In this document: one piece after another, positions 45,050 to 55,851 of the stretch
Layout: every line of letters begins with the position of its first letter
How positions within the stretch are numbered: the stretch's first letter is position 1
Source: Branchinecta lynchi
Lineage: Eukaryota; Arthropoda; Branchiopoda; Anostraca; Branchinectidae
Assembly (NCBI GenBank): GCA_023053575.1
Contig: JAKZAP010000014.1
Location: 310,001 to 374,000 of the forward strand
Direction of reading: 5' to 3'
DNA: 64,000 nucleotides
The notes under the pieces: model-generated
What the model was told of the DNA's origin: nothing
Seen by the model: only the letters and a program-made list of their open reading frames with translations
Databases searched by the model: none
Position numbers and translations under genes: made by a program

Positions 45050-45470
45050 AGGCCCGATGTGCCGACGAGACTTGAACCTTTCGCATGCGCCCGATAAAAA
45101 TTTACAGAATTTGATTTTTTTTTTTTTTTCATATAAAAAGAACCTAATGTGCCGACGACAATACCGACGCCCGACAAACCCATGTGCCGACGAGAATACC
45201 GAGGTACTACCTTGGTACGACAAAAGCATACGAAATTCGATTTCTTCAGTGCTTTGCCCGACAAAATGTTTGCAGGATTTCATTTCTTGAGTGTAAAAAG
45301 AACCCGATGTGCCGACGAGACCACCGAGGCATGACAAAAGCATTCAGAATACGATTTCTTCGGTGTTTTGCCCGACAAATGTTTGCAGGATTTCATTTCT
45401 TGCGTATAAAAAGAACCCGATGTGCCGACGAGTCGACGCATATAAAATTTTATTTCTTCTGTGTTTGCCG
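45050..45470 (+). repeat. Tandem array of a GTGCCGACGAGA-bearing unit
   Basis: AAAAGAACCCGATGTGCCGA or variants at about 45051, 45137, 45297 and 45410, plus a shorter copy near 45181. Units include TTCGATTTCTTC, GCCCGACAAA.TGTTTGCAGG and ATTTCATTTCTTG. All frames stay open because stops are rare in the unit, not because of coding. Confidence 0.75.
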
Positions 45471-45583
45471 GCGTTTCGCGCCGACAGGTGAATTTTCGCC
45501 GGGCTTCGCCCGACGAAATTACTTTCTCAAGACTTTTGGGGGGGGGGGGGATTCCCCCCTCCCCATAGTGACACCCCTGTTTA

Positions 45584-46007
45584 AGGGTAGGCAGAGCTTG
45601 AAAGAAACAGGTCTCGTAGGGATAAAAAGGGGGGTAATTTCTTGTTAGAAATACAGGAAAAGTACATAGGTTTAATTTTCTTTTTTCATTTGTTCCTCAT
45701 GGTAGATTTACTAATACCCACCAAAACTATAGCTGGACCGTAATCTCCAATAGGTGTGCCGTTGGAATTTTTGGAATATATACCATGGCAATTGACGGAC
45801 CCAAGACAGACAGGTAAAATTGAGGTTGTCGTCAAATGACAGAATGCGGCTTCTATGAAGACTACTGATATTGGTTCGTATAGACGACGATCGCACTTTT
45901 AAGACACGGTTGGCTGCGCCTATATTCTAATCTGCGACGTCTTCCAACTCAAGTTTATATTCACATGTATGGAAAAGCCAGCTTCTTTCTGATGGGTACC
46001 AGATGAA
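45584..46007. other. Unassigned intergenic sequence
   Basis: A plus-strand stretch at 45750-45820 reads SPIGVPLEFLEYIPWQLTDP before a possible donor (CAG/GTAAAA). It is not recognised as any family. Confidence 0.3.
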
Positions 46008-46305
46008 AAATTTTTAGCCTACGTAGTAGTATGGTAGTAGTACGAAAACGTTGCATGTAATACTATGTAATAGCAAGGAATACTATCATTTAATGTGCCT
46101 CAGACTGGCCCAATCTTATGTAGTAGTATCCAGTAGCATCCTGTCTTGCCATAGTAGCATCAAGTCTTCCTAATAGTAGCATATAGTAGTATGCAGTAAC
46201 ACTGTAGCCTTGAAGTAGAAGCATGTAGTAGCATCGTTAGTACTGCATGCTACTTTTTCGTACTACTTCATAGTACTATTTTGAGATAAATTTTTCATCG
46301 GGTAT
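46008..46305. mobile_element. MITE of the TAGTAGTACGAAAAAG family
   Basis: Ends are TACCAGATGAAAAATTT and the complement AAATTTTTCATCGGGTA. The interior is the inverted counterpart of 9133-9421 (GGCCCAATCTTATGTAGTAG, GCATGCTACTTTTTCGTAC). Confidence 0.75.
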
Positions 46306-46439
46306 AGATCAGCCAAAAGTAGCGTCCTCGAAACCGAGAAGGCTTCAACGTGCAAGTATTTCTGGTTGCAAGAAGCTTAAAATCTTGGCTGACGTTTTTT
46401 CTCAGTTTGGGGGACGACTCGGGCCTTTCTGACTTGTCG

Positions 46440-46680
46440 TAACCTATAGCGACCAAAACGATGACTGGGTCCCAGAAGAAGCCTGCAAAGCGGATGACGA
46501 AACTGGTTTTCCGGTTGAGTTTTGGGAGGAAGTGGAACGAGAGTTGCAGCAGGAACTGAACTCGAGAAACTAACTCCGAAAGGTCCAAATTCGTAAAATT
46601 CCTGCAGATGGAGAAAGAACTGAGTATCAGCGTTGACGATCAGATCGTTTCCTTCAAAAGGAAGACGAAGATAAAAGAAC
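46440..46680 (+). other. Possible coding remnant of unknown family
   Basis: The plus frame reads YSDQNDDWVPEEACKADDET then FWEEVERELQQELNS. After a frame change it reads ERSKFVKFLQMEKELSISVD. The acidic, helix-forming composition looks protein-like, but the minus strand is also open over the same bases and I recognise no family. It could be a decayed gene fragment. Confidence 0.25.
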
Positions 46681-46859
46681 ATATTCGATAGAATCCCCGC
46701 GCTTATGGCTTGTAGAACCCTGTCCTCTTTTGAGGTTTACCAAGAAAAAACAACCCACATCAGTGAAGCTCGCAAATAAGCTGGAGTAGGAATGGAACTG
46801 TGGAAGATCCTAGTTCGACTAATAGAGAAGCATGTTTACTTCTATTTTTTTTCAACGGC

Positions 46860-47190
46860 GAAGTTGAAGAGTTCACTCACCGAACTCATCGAAAAGACGC
46901 AGACGGTCTTCTTGCGGCTGGTATAATATGAAAAGACAGGCTTGGTAAAGCAAAGCTATTAGAAGAAAAAGGGCTGAAGAAGAAATGGATTGGTGCATGG
47001 GATGAGACGTGCGAGTCGGACAAGGGTATTGGCTTAGTTCACTGCATGGTACGACAATAGCATATTCACTAAAGCTTCAAACAATGGTGAGTTCATTCAC
47101 CGAACTCTTCGTCAATACGTAGACAGTGTAGAGCTGAAGAAGAAATGGAGAGGTGCATGGGATGAGATTTGCGAGTCGTAGTAGTTCGCT
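46860..47190. repeat. Imperfect duplication of about 190-240 bp
   Basis: GAGTTCACTCACCGAACTC, GCTGAAGAAGAAATGGA and GGTGCATGGGATGAGA occur twice (about 46869-47020 and 47080-47180). Confidence 0.7.
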
Positions 47191-47208
47191 GGTTCAAATT
47201 CAAATTCG

Positions 47209-47396
47209 TTTATTTCCATGATATCTTTTAACAAAATAGTGGTGGATCGTCATACGTGGTCGACATAGTCATAAATAATCACATATAATATGTTACAATT
47301 TTAAAATTTTACACAATCCAGTAACAAACATAATTTCCTATTTTTATCATGAAGTGTGTCATAGAATATTACTGGAATTTGGATACTTGTGTATTT
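47209..47396 (-). mobile_element. LINE 3' UTR and tail, minus strand
   Basis: The complement ends GAAATAAACGAATTTGAATT, a typical LINE tail of the AATAAA-plus-short-repeat type. No coding part is left. Confidence 0.55.
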
Positions 47397-47489
47397 GCGT
47401 GTTTTATTGACTCCAGAAAAGCTTTCGACAGAGTTAACCATGAAATTTTGATAAAGAAACTGTTGTCAAGAGGTGTCCCGTATCACTAT

Positions 47490-49354
47490 GGGTTCGTTCC
47501 AGCTCGGCCCTAAGGTTACTAAATAGTTACTTTTCAGTCACTTTCACCGTTCCAGCTCGTCAAAAAGTTACAGGGAGCACAAGGAAGATCGTTACTTCGA
47601 AGTAACTTTTTGTTAAAGATAGTACCCGACCGTCCTTAGCACTTTCACTTTCTAAGAGACGCAGAAGTGAACTCGGGGCAGCAAAATGAGACAAGGTGTA
47701 ATTGCTAAAAATAAACAGGACATTATTTTGTGATCTTCAGCTGTACTTGGCCTTTAGCTTATCTTGAAATATGATTCACTGATTAACTCCAAAAGTAATT
47801 TTTTGTAAGCCTCGTTGACGGTTTACCGGTCGGTGTGGTGACTTGATTGGGACTGTGACAAGAATGAATTTCCAACGCCTGTAACCCAGATGGCAATTTG
47901 TGCACTATATAATATTAAATTTCAAATTAAACTTAAATAATATTATCCATTAAACTTCTCAGAGTTATTTAGAGGCGAAAGCTTTTTCTGTTACTTTGTA
48001 TTTTTAGTGTTGTCATTATTCTATATATTGTAGGAGAAGATGATAATTGACTTATGAACCTTGTTAACCACCTTTGAAATCATTGGCTTCTAGATAGTAG
48101 AATTTGCGCGTTCCATTCGTGATAAAGACTAAACATTGTGCTATGAAATTTACACGGGAATAAGAACGACTGTTGCAATTCTGGCTAGGAAACAATTTTA
48201 GTGAAAAGAAGGATTTGGCGACCAAAAAGACACAACCGGAATAGAGACACTGAATTAACGGGCAGACAGTCAATGTCACTGCTCCATTAACGAGCATGAA
48301 GCGTTAGCTCCTCTTCTCCTTCACTTGAAGATTCTGTTTCAAAATAATTATCAAGCCGTTCTTGTGCAGCAAAAACAAACAATTTTGTTATGTTAATCCT
48401 TCCGCATACAGTCCCCATCTCCTCTTGCATTCATAGCTTGTTCACACGGGGCTGAAACAGCGGCCGATTCTCGATCAGCGGCTGATTTACGCGCGTAAAT
48501 AGCGGTTGAAAAAATTCCAAAAATCAGCCGCTGATTTTACAAATAGGCGCTTATTTTCGTCGCGGTCACCGATCGGGGTTAAGTAAATCCTTTGGAATGT
48601 GACCTTTGATGACTCTAGGGACAGTAAACAGACTGTAATTAGGAGAATTAGTCAAGCTTGGCGAGTTTTAGGTCAATCCAGTTCAGATTCTGTCAGAGCA
48701 ATGTGAACATAACATGATTTTTACATTGAGCATACAAGAATTACTAAATGATTTCGAAAAAAAGGTAGAATAATTTTCTAATTTCAATAGCGTATGTTCT
48801 GTTTCTGTCTGATATTTTTTTCAATATTTTTCTTTGATAAAATATTAATTTAAATAATTTTTCCATTCAGCCATCACTGAAAAGTGACTGACAACACAAA
48901 ATGATTGCATTCTGTATTATTTATATTTATTATTAGTTATATTTTATGTTCAGTTTTAAAAACAAATTATTTAAATTAATTTTATTTGATTTTTAACTTG
49001 AAATTTACCCAGTCGCCTGAAATCTGTCAATATTCGATTGTTGCTTTTATGTACTCTAAAGACTACAAATCAACTATATTTGACTTTGACAAACTCACAA
49101 GATGTTTGTGTTAATTTTATGTATTTTTCTACAAAGAAAAATAATATTCGGATTTAGGTTTTTCTTTTTAATTCACCCGTCAACCCCAAACAGTGATCTG
49201 TCGTCTGAACAGATCAGCCGCTGTTTACGCGCTTATTTCAGTCCCGTGTGAACAAGCTATCAAGAAACACGCGTTATCTCGTCCCGTAGTAGCTTCGTCC
49301 GTTCCAGGTAGTAGTTACTCCGAAGTAACTACGAAGAGGAGCTGGAACGAACCC
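47490..49354. mobile_element. GGGTTCG-family element, copy 1, itself invaded
   Basis: Ends GGGTTCGTTCCAGCTC and GAGCTGGAACGAACCC; TSD TAT (47487-47489, 49355-49357). Subterminal palindrome GTTACTTCGAAGTAAC. 1865 bp including the nested element 48434-49259. No ORF of note. The 3-bp TSD fits PIF/Harbinger-like or CACTA-like transposition, but the sites TAT and TGA are not the Harbinger consensus. Confidence 0.88.
48434..49259. mobile_element. TAGCTTGTTCACACGG-ended element nested in copy 1
   Basis: Ends are TAGCTTGTTCACACGG and CCGTGTGAACAAGCTA; TSD TCA (48431-48433, 49260-49262). GCATTCAAGAAACA at 50333 in copy 2 is the undisturbed target, proving the insertion. 826 bp, AT-rich core; subterminal CAGCGGC/GCCGCTG motifs. 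Confidence 0.9.
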
Positions 49355-49568
49355 TATGTAAATCTTCTTATTCATTGGTTCACAACTCAGAAATTCAAGA
49401 TTCGTTGGGGAGATATTTACAGTGAGTCTTTTTCGGTGCAAAAGGGAGTACGTCAAGGAGGTGCATTGTCTGCGTAGTTATATACATTTTACGTAGATGA
49501 GCTAAACCTTCGTCTGAAAGCGTCGGGCTTTGGTTGCCATATTAGACGAGCTTGTTACAATAACCTGA

Positions 49569-50451
49569 GGGTTCGTTCCAGCTCGGCCCGAAAGTTACTA
49601 AATAGTTACTATTCAGTCACTTTCTCCGTTCCAGCTAGTCAAAAAGTTACGGGGAGCACAAGGAAGATCGTTACTTCGAAGTAACTTTTTGTAAAGATAG
49701 TACCCGATCATCTTTAGCACTTTCACTTTTCAAGAGCCGTCTTGAGAAGTGGACTCGGGGCAGCAAAGTGAGACAAGGTGTAATAGCTAAAGTAAACAGG
49801 ACATTATTGTGTGATTTTCAGCTGTACTGGGCCTTTAGCTTCTCGTCAAATATGATTCGCTGATAAACCCAAACAAAAAAAGTTCTAGTCAACCTAAATC
49901 GACGGTTTACCGGTCAGTCTGGTGACTTGATATGGACTGTGACAGTAATGAATTACAAATGCCAGTAACTGAGATAGCAATAATATCTATTAAATTTCTC
50001 AGTTATTTGGAGGTGAAAGCCTTTTCTGTTGCTTTATATTATTATTACAATATATACTGCAGGAGAAGAAGCTAAAAATGTATTCAGTGAACCTTGTTAA
50101 CCCCTTTGACATCATTGGGTTCTGGAGGATCTTGGGCTAAAAAAATTGCACGGTAAAGACTGTTGCGGTTCCGGCTAGGAAACAATTATATGTGAAAATA
50201 AAGATTTAGCGACTAAAAAGACAAAATCTGAATAGAGAATCTGTTCCAAAATAATTATCAGTCGTTCTTATGCACCAAAAACAAACAATTTTTCTGTTCA
50301 TCCTTCTCAGGCAGTCCCCATATCTTCTTGCATTCAAGAAACATGCGTTACCTCGTCCCGTACTAACTTCGATCGTTCCAGGTAGTAGTTAATTTGTGAC
50401 GTCACACGTAGTTACTTCGAAGTAACTACGGAGAAGAGCTGGAACGAACCC
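49569..50451. mobile_element. GGGTTCG-family element, copy 2
   Basis: Ends as copy 1; TSD TGA (49566-49568, 50452-50454). 883 bp, the intact form without the nested element. It carries the palindrome GTTACTTCGAAGTAAC at both ends. Confidence 0.9.
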
Positions 50452-51139
50452 TGAGTTTCTCAGATGACCTAGTTCTACTATCCACAAGTGTGTCAGCTTT
50501 AAATAAAATACTAGCGATTTGTGATGAATTCGCCCATCAGCATGAAACTTTCTGCATGTTATTTCGCCCGAAAATTCTGCGGAAAATAAAACCGCCCCAG
50601 GTATTTTTGTCAGGAAATGTTGTTAGTTTGTGAATGAATTTATGTACCTAGAGTTCATATTCTCTAGCGATCTTAGTGATGATTGTCACCTTAAACACTT
50701 GCACAGATCTCACTGCATACGAGCAAATATGTTAATAAGACGGTTCAGCAATTGCTCTACTTTCGTTAAGAATCTTTTGTTTCGGAGTTACTGTACTTGT
50801 CTGTACGGTGCTGGAATGATGTCGTTACATACATTTAAGGCATTTACTACAATACGTGTGTGTTACAATAATTCATTCCGTCTCCTACGTTCTCTGCCAT
50901 GTTGGTGTAGCGCTACGGAAATGTTTTCTGATGCTACACTGCCTGATTTTGCGGAGGTAGTTCGCAGGAGCCGGGAGTCCATTAGACTCCGAGTTGTACA
51001 TAATTATTGCGGTAATAGTCTTATCGAGGGAGTGACTACCCCATTTATGCAGTTATCATTACCCATCTGGGATAAGATCAATTCCGATCTTTTTGGTTTC
51101 CCAGGTGGGTAGGTGATATTCGTTATGTTACTGTACTGT

Positions 51140-52541
51140 CAGGGGCGTCGCAAGGGGGGGGTGCGGGGGGTGCAGCACCCCCCCACCTTTTTGAGATTCG
51201 GTAAAATTTTGGGCCGGAGGCCCAAAAGTTTACTAAAATTGTTCGGTATTTTTTCGATTTACGGCGATTCGGTAGATATATACAGACTCCTAAATAGGCT
51301 ATCTGTACAAATTTCTTCGGTATAATGATCGGGATTCGGTATAGTTGCCAGTATTCGTCAGTTATCACGAATTTGGTGAGAGAATTACTGAAATCATTTG
51401 GTAATTTTTCAATGCCGAAACTATTCGGTATATTTATGGAGATTCCGCAGTTACACAGACTCCCGAATAAGCTGTTGGTTCAGAATTATTCGGTGTCATG
51501 ATTGGGATTCGGTAATTTATTAAGTGTAATTTCCAGGATTCGGAAGTTAACCACGAATCCTGACTTTGTTCCAGTTTCGACGAAAGTATACCGAATATGA
51601 ATTTTGTTCGGTAGTCTTTCGATACCGAAACAATTCGGTATACTAACCGGGATACGGTGGTTATACAGAATCCCGAACACGATATCGGTCTAAACTTATT
51701 CGGTATAATAACTGAGATTCGGTAACTTATTCGTTGTAATTGCCAGGATCCAGAAGTTACCACGAACCTCGAAATTCAGAAGAGGTCGAGTGAAGCACTT
51801 GTCGCAGACAAAATTGATGATCTGTGATATCATCGATAGTCCTTACTTTTATTTCGGATCCCAAAAAGAAAATCTGATCATAAATATTTCGAAAATTCCG
51901 CCTGCAGCACTTTTCGTAATGTTCTCTATTTTGTGGAAGGGCGCGTCATTTGACGGGGGTTTTAAGCCAGTTTAGGATTGAGATTTCGAAACATTAAAAG
52001 CTAGAATTTAAATGGAAATTAAATTCAGCAGGAAAAAGCAAAAAAAAATGTCGCCTGCGGCGCTCACTTTATGTTATCATAGGTAGTATATTGACTAGAC
52101 TACAGTTGCTGCTGCTGCCGGAACGTCGCTCCATCCGTTTTCTAGAACTTCTTAAGAGTCTCGGTATTTCATCAACGGTAAATGATAGAATTTGTAATAG
52201 AAGCAATTAAATTTTAGCCTACAAAAACAAAAAAAAATGGATTTCGAAAATTTTCGCCTGCGGCGCTCGATTTAATTTTCTGTTGGCTATAATAGATAGT
52301 AGCTGTTACTGCAATCATGCCCGGCAACGTATTCTCTATGTGGGCTTCGCCAAAACGGCGCCTAATAGTTGGCTTATCGTCGTTCATGCTGCCTTTTATT
52401 GTTACTCTTCCTACGTAATCGTTTCTGTTCCATAATTTAAAGCTCGAATTCTTAGTTCTAGGATTCGGTAAAATTTTTGAAAGATTCGGTAAAATTTTGG
52501 CTCTGCACCCCCCCACCGAAAATGCACTTGCGACGCCCCTG
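51140..52541. mobile_element. hAT-like C family, complete copy 3
   Basis: 1402 bp. Ends CAGGGGCGTCGCAAG and CTTGCGACGCCCCTG; TSD TGTACTGT at 51132-51139 and 52542-52549. It is closest to copy 1 and inserted in the 3' part of the LINE at 47397-52620. Confidence 0.92.
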
Positions 52542-52639
52542 TGTACTGTTATTTGTTTTTGTTTGTATTTCTTTATTAGGCTAGTAAATACAGAATTTCT
52601 TTTTCCGGATTAAAGAGTATGTATGTAGCCCCGCATCTA

Positions 52640-53130
52640 GGGGTGGGGGAGGGGGTTTAAATTAAGGGGCAAGCAAAATATTTTTAAACACTGTGATAGT
52701 TGATTATGGGGTAAGAAGACATGCTGAACACGATGGTTTTGAAGTTGATTAGATGTTTGATTTAGGGACAGAAAGACATGTGAACACGATTATGAAAATC
52801 ATTTTCTCGCCGGACAAACTGTTCGTCCGGAACCCGGACAAAACCGGAGAAATTTTTCAAAGCAAAAGTTTTATTTGAAGTTGATTAGATGTTCGATTTA
52901 GGGGTAGAAAGACATGCTGAACACAATTATTGAGATCATTTTCTCGCCGGACAAGTAGTTCGCCCGGAATCCGGCCAAATCCAGAAAATGTGTTAAAAGC
53001 AAAAGTCTTATTTGTAGTTGATTAGATTCCGATTTAGAGGTAAGAAGAAATGCTGAATTCATATATGACAATTATTTTTTTTACCCGGACGCGTAGTTCA
53101 CCAGGAATACTGCTGAAACCGAAAAATTGT

Positions 53131-53170
<40 letters not shown>

Positions 53171-54010
53171 TTAATGCCGCGTAGCATCTTTTCCGTTCTT
53201 CCTGTCCAATATGATTTGGCCAGGTGACTACGCTTCCACTTCCCTCGGTGACGCCAACGGTCCTAACATCTGATATTTAATTTTTTTTTTTTTTCAATGA
53301 CCGACCTATATATTTAGCGTCACCTACACTTTCCTCTATCTCTACATTTAATTATCTTTTTTTTAATATTCTTTCTTATTCCCTCTTTTAACCCTTATTT
53401 CTCATTTTACCATTTCAACACATATTTAAAACCTTTTCTTTGTTTTCCTTCCTTAATATCTCCTTTCCTTAAAATTTTAATTCTTTGAAAACTTAATATT
53501 TACAAAAATACTTAATATTTACAAAAATACTATCCCTCGTTATTTTTTTGCAACCAAACCAAAAAAGGGGTTTTCTCCTGGAGACAAAAACAACACAAAA
53601 AATATTCGACCTCTTCGCACTCCCTGCGTCAAAGGATGCCCTTCCGTTATAGGGAATCCCTTTTGCAGTGGCATTTCTTACGATCTTTTTCATTTCCTTC
53701 TCCGATACCAAAACCCTTTTTTTAAAAAAATTGTCATGAGTTAAAGCTTTATTTGAAGTTGATTAGATGTTAGATAATTCGTTTATGAGCTTTATTTTTT
53801 TGTCGGATAAGTAGTTCCCGAATTCGGCAGAAACCGGAAATTTGACAGAAGTTAGCTAAGGCAGGAAGTTTCGATCAGTTTCGTCAAAACAAATACGACC
53901 TGTAGGGGTAAACACACATGCTGAGTCCATACATACATACATATCTGAACTTGTTTTTATTTTCAGATGATTAGCTATTTGGCCTTAATCTGTTTCTGAA
54001 TTTTTGTAGT
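52640..54010 (-). repeat. Family B satellite, inverted, split by a retroelement
   Basis: 52640-53133 and 53738-54010 carry ATTTTCTCGCCGGACAAGTA, CCCGGAATCCGGCCAAA and AAGTTGATTAGATGTTCGAT, the complement of the intron 2 subrepeats. They were one block before insertion of 53134-53725. Confidence 0.85.
53134..53725 (-). mobile_element. Young poly-A retroelement, minus strand
   Basis: A run of about 36 T at 53133-53168 (poly-A on the minus strand) and the target duplication AAAAATTGTCAT (53122-53133, 53726-53737) show insertion by target-primed reverse transcription. The 3' part (GCCGCGTAGCATCTTTTCC..) is shared with the retroelement at 10268-14822. A minus-strand 72-codon frame at 53711-53493 is of unknown nature. 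Confidence 0.8.
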
Positions 54011-54134
54011 AAAAACGCTTGAGGAGTCTGGAGAAGACAGGACCCAATTGCCTGGATGTGATATTAAATTTGTGGGATCCCATTGTAACCTTTGGTCGTG
54101 TTTGTCTCTGTGTCCTCCTGATATTTCCGGTCCT

Positions 54135-54551
54135 GAGGCGTATTCTCGCCGTTCCCCGAGGACTCCACTTGAGGAGTCCCCGCGTTTTTGTTTGTCCCGG
54201 GGACTCACTCCCCGTATTCTCGCGAGTCCCCACCGACGGGGAGTGCTCCGATTATCATCACCATCATCGAAAAGGACTCCCTTTCAGATTCGGAGGGGAA
54301 TCAATTTTTGCTGGTGTTGGTGCAATATAAAATTAATTAAAAACAATCAGAATAAACAAAACCAAAAGTAAGCTGTATCCCGACTAATTTCGTCAACAGC
54401 ATATTACTTTTTCGAACAAAATCCATTTTGGAAGCATTCCCCGTGTTCTCGCTGTTTCTGTACTCGGAGTCCGCGTGGAGTGACTCCCTCTATTCTCGCC
54501 GTTCCTTTTGATTCCCCGAGGAGTCCTCGGGGAACGGCGAGAATACGCCTC
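54135..54551. mobile_element. GC-rich-ended TIR element E, copy 2
   Basis: Same ends as 30920-31331 (GAGGCGTATTCTCGCCGTTC), 417 bp, and the same internal order, including ATCATCACCATCATC and ACAAAATCCATTTTGGAAGC. Confidence 0.85.
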
Positions 54552-55140
54552 TAGGGAATTGGATCATGTTGTTCTTCAGCTCGGCGCTTTGCTTTTTGGC
54601 ATGCGAATCCCGTGAAAATGCCAAAATTGCGCCTTTCAGATTAAATAACCGGCAACACTGCTACAAAAGACAGGTCTGCTATTAGATAAACACATTTAAA
54701 ATTAAGCCAAAGAATAATTTTGAAATTTTGTTTTTTATTTCACTAGTGAGATAATCATTTAATAGCTGGACAATAGTGGCGTTTTCGGTCGGCCTGCTTA
54801 CTTTCACTTTTTGGTTGGAAATTAAGCTTAACCTGTTGTACGATTGTCTTATAGGAGCCCCTATGGTTTGACATTAAATATTACCCTCAGCTAAGAAAAT
54901 GTCTGTATCTGGAGCCATACATAGGCTAGGCTAGTCAGCCAAATATATGTGGCTGGCACAACCTGGTGCCAGCAGTGGCACAGTTTCTGTATGAAACTAT
55001 GAATGTGTGAAGCTTTGAAAATAAATAGTCAGGATCAGTTTAGTACTGTAGACTAAGCCCTTTTTCTTTTATGATAACCATGATTAATTTTAGGTGACAT
55101 TTTTTTTGTATATATCAATATTTTCACATTCGATAATCAG
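54552..55140. other. Unassigned intergenic sequence
   Basis: No feature recognised. Confidence 0.4.
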
Positions 55141-55850
55141 TACAGTCCAGTCTAGTACACTAGCCCCATTTCAGGCACGGTGCTCAAACGTCTAGCACCA
55201 TGGCTGGGTGCTAGACGTTCAAGCACTGTACCTTGGATTTCATGTATGGTGCATGGATTACAGTATACAGTGTATACAGGAAAAACACAGTTTCTGTCAT
55301 CACAACTGAGCACCGGCTCGGACAGGGCTGAAATTACTAGTGTGGATTAGAGAAATCAAAGACAATCCTTTACATATTTTTCAAAACAAAAGGGCTCTAA
55401 TGATGATGGAGATGAAAAACCTAACAGCACCCTATCTATTTTCCATGTATTTTCCCTATCTATTCCCTAAGAGCCCATATTCTGGTTGGCTGCTAGGTAG
55501 AAACAGCTGAGGCACAGGACACTTTGCATGCAAAACCCTTGACTATGAGAAAAGGAAATGAGGTTTTTCACATCTGTCATCAGCCGAGCCCTTTTGTTTT
55601 TGTTGTGAAAAATATATAAAGGATTGTCTTTGATTTCTCTAATTCATGATAGTAATTTCAGCCCTGTCCGAGCTGGTGCTCAGTTGTCATGACAGAAACT
55701 GTCTTTTTGATGTATGCACTGTACACTGAAATCCATGCACCATACATGAAATCCAAGGTACAGTGCTTGAACGTCTAGCACCCAGGCATGGTGCTAGACG
55801 TTTGAGCACCATGCCTGAAAAGGGGCTAGTGTACTAGACTGGTACAGTCT
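55141..55850. mobile_element. Foldback-like inverted repeat with arms of about 260-285 bp
   Basis: The left arm 55141-55400 pairs with 55566-55850 at roughly 90% identity by eye, around a 165-bp spacer. Each arm itself contains a smaller dyad (CGTCTAGCACC / GGTGCTAGACG). No ORF, no fixed TSD. Confidence 0.8.
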
Positions 55851-55851
55851 A

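Larger units (their letters stand above)
43674..45583. mobile_element. Composite repeat region, possibly one element with hAT-like ends
   Basis: The left end CACGGGCGTTCCTAGCC plus poly-G resembles the complement of the right end (CCATAGTGACACCCCTG preceded by poly-C). No matching TSD was found, so unity is uncertain. It contains two tandem arrays and an inserted TIR element. Confidence 0.4.
47397..52620 (+). pseudogene. LINE reverse transcriptase broken by three insertions (one of them itself invaded)
   Basis: Pieces: 47397-47489 (CFIDSRKAFDRVNHEILIKK, LLSRGVPYHY), 49355-49568 (VNLLIHWFTTQKFKIRWG, SVQKGVRQGGALSA, stop, LYTFYVDELNLRLKASGFGC), 50452-51139 (FSDDLVLLSTSVSALNKIL, FSSDLSDDCHLKHLHRSHCI, RANMLIRRFSNCSTFVKNLL) and 52542-52620 (AT-rich end). 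The catalytic box is FSDD in place of F/YADD. The frame is also damaged by one in-frame stop and a shift at about 50630. It is a different family from the RTs at 19331-24030 and 56567-57632. Confidence 0.85.

Noticed and set aside
43674..45583. Calling this region one hAT-like transposon
   Set aside because: The ends look alike, but the flanking 8-mers (CTTGAGAA and TTTAAGGG) match at only about half the positions.
45184..45648. Cys/Arg-rich 154-codon ORF
   Set aside because: A translation of the GTGCCGACGAGA tandem array; the peptides track the DNA period.
46377..46682. A 101-codon minus-strand ORF between the genes
   Set aside because: Antisense of the possible plus-strand remnant; neither strand gives a recognisable family, and I did not call a gene.
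42141..51325. Short ORFs recurring in the C-family elements ([16 protein letters not shown])
   Set aside because: They arise from repeated TTCGGTA words and differ by frameshifts between copies.
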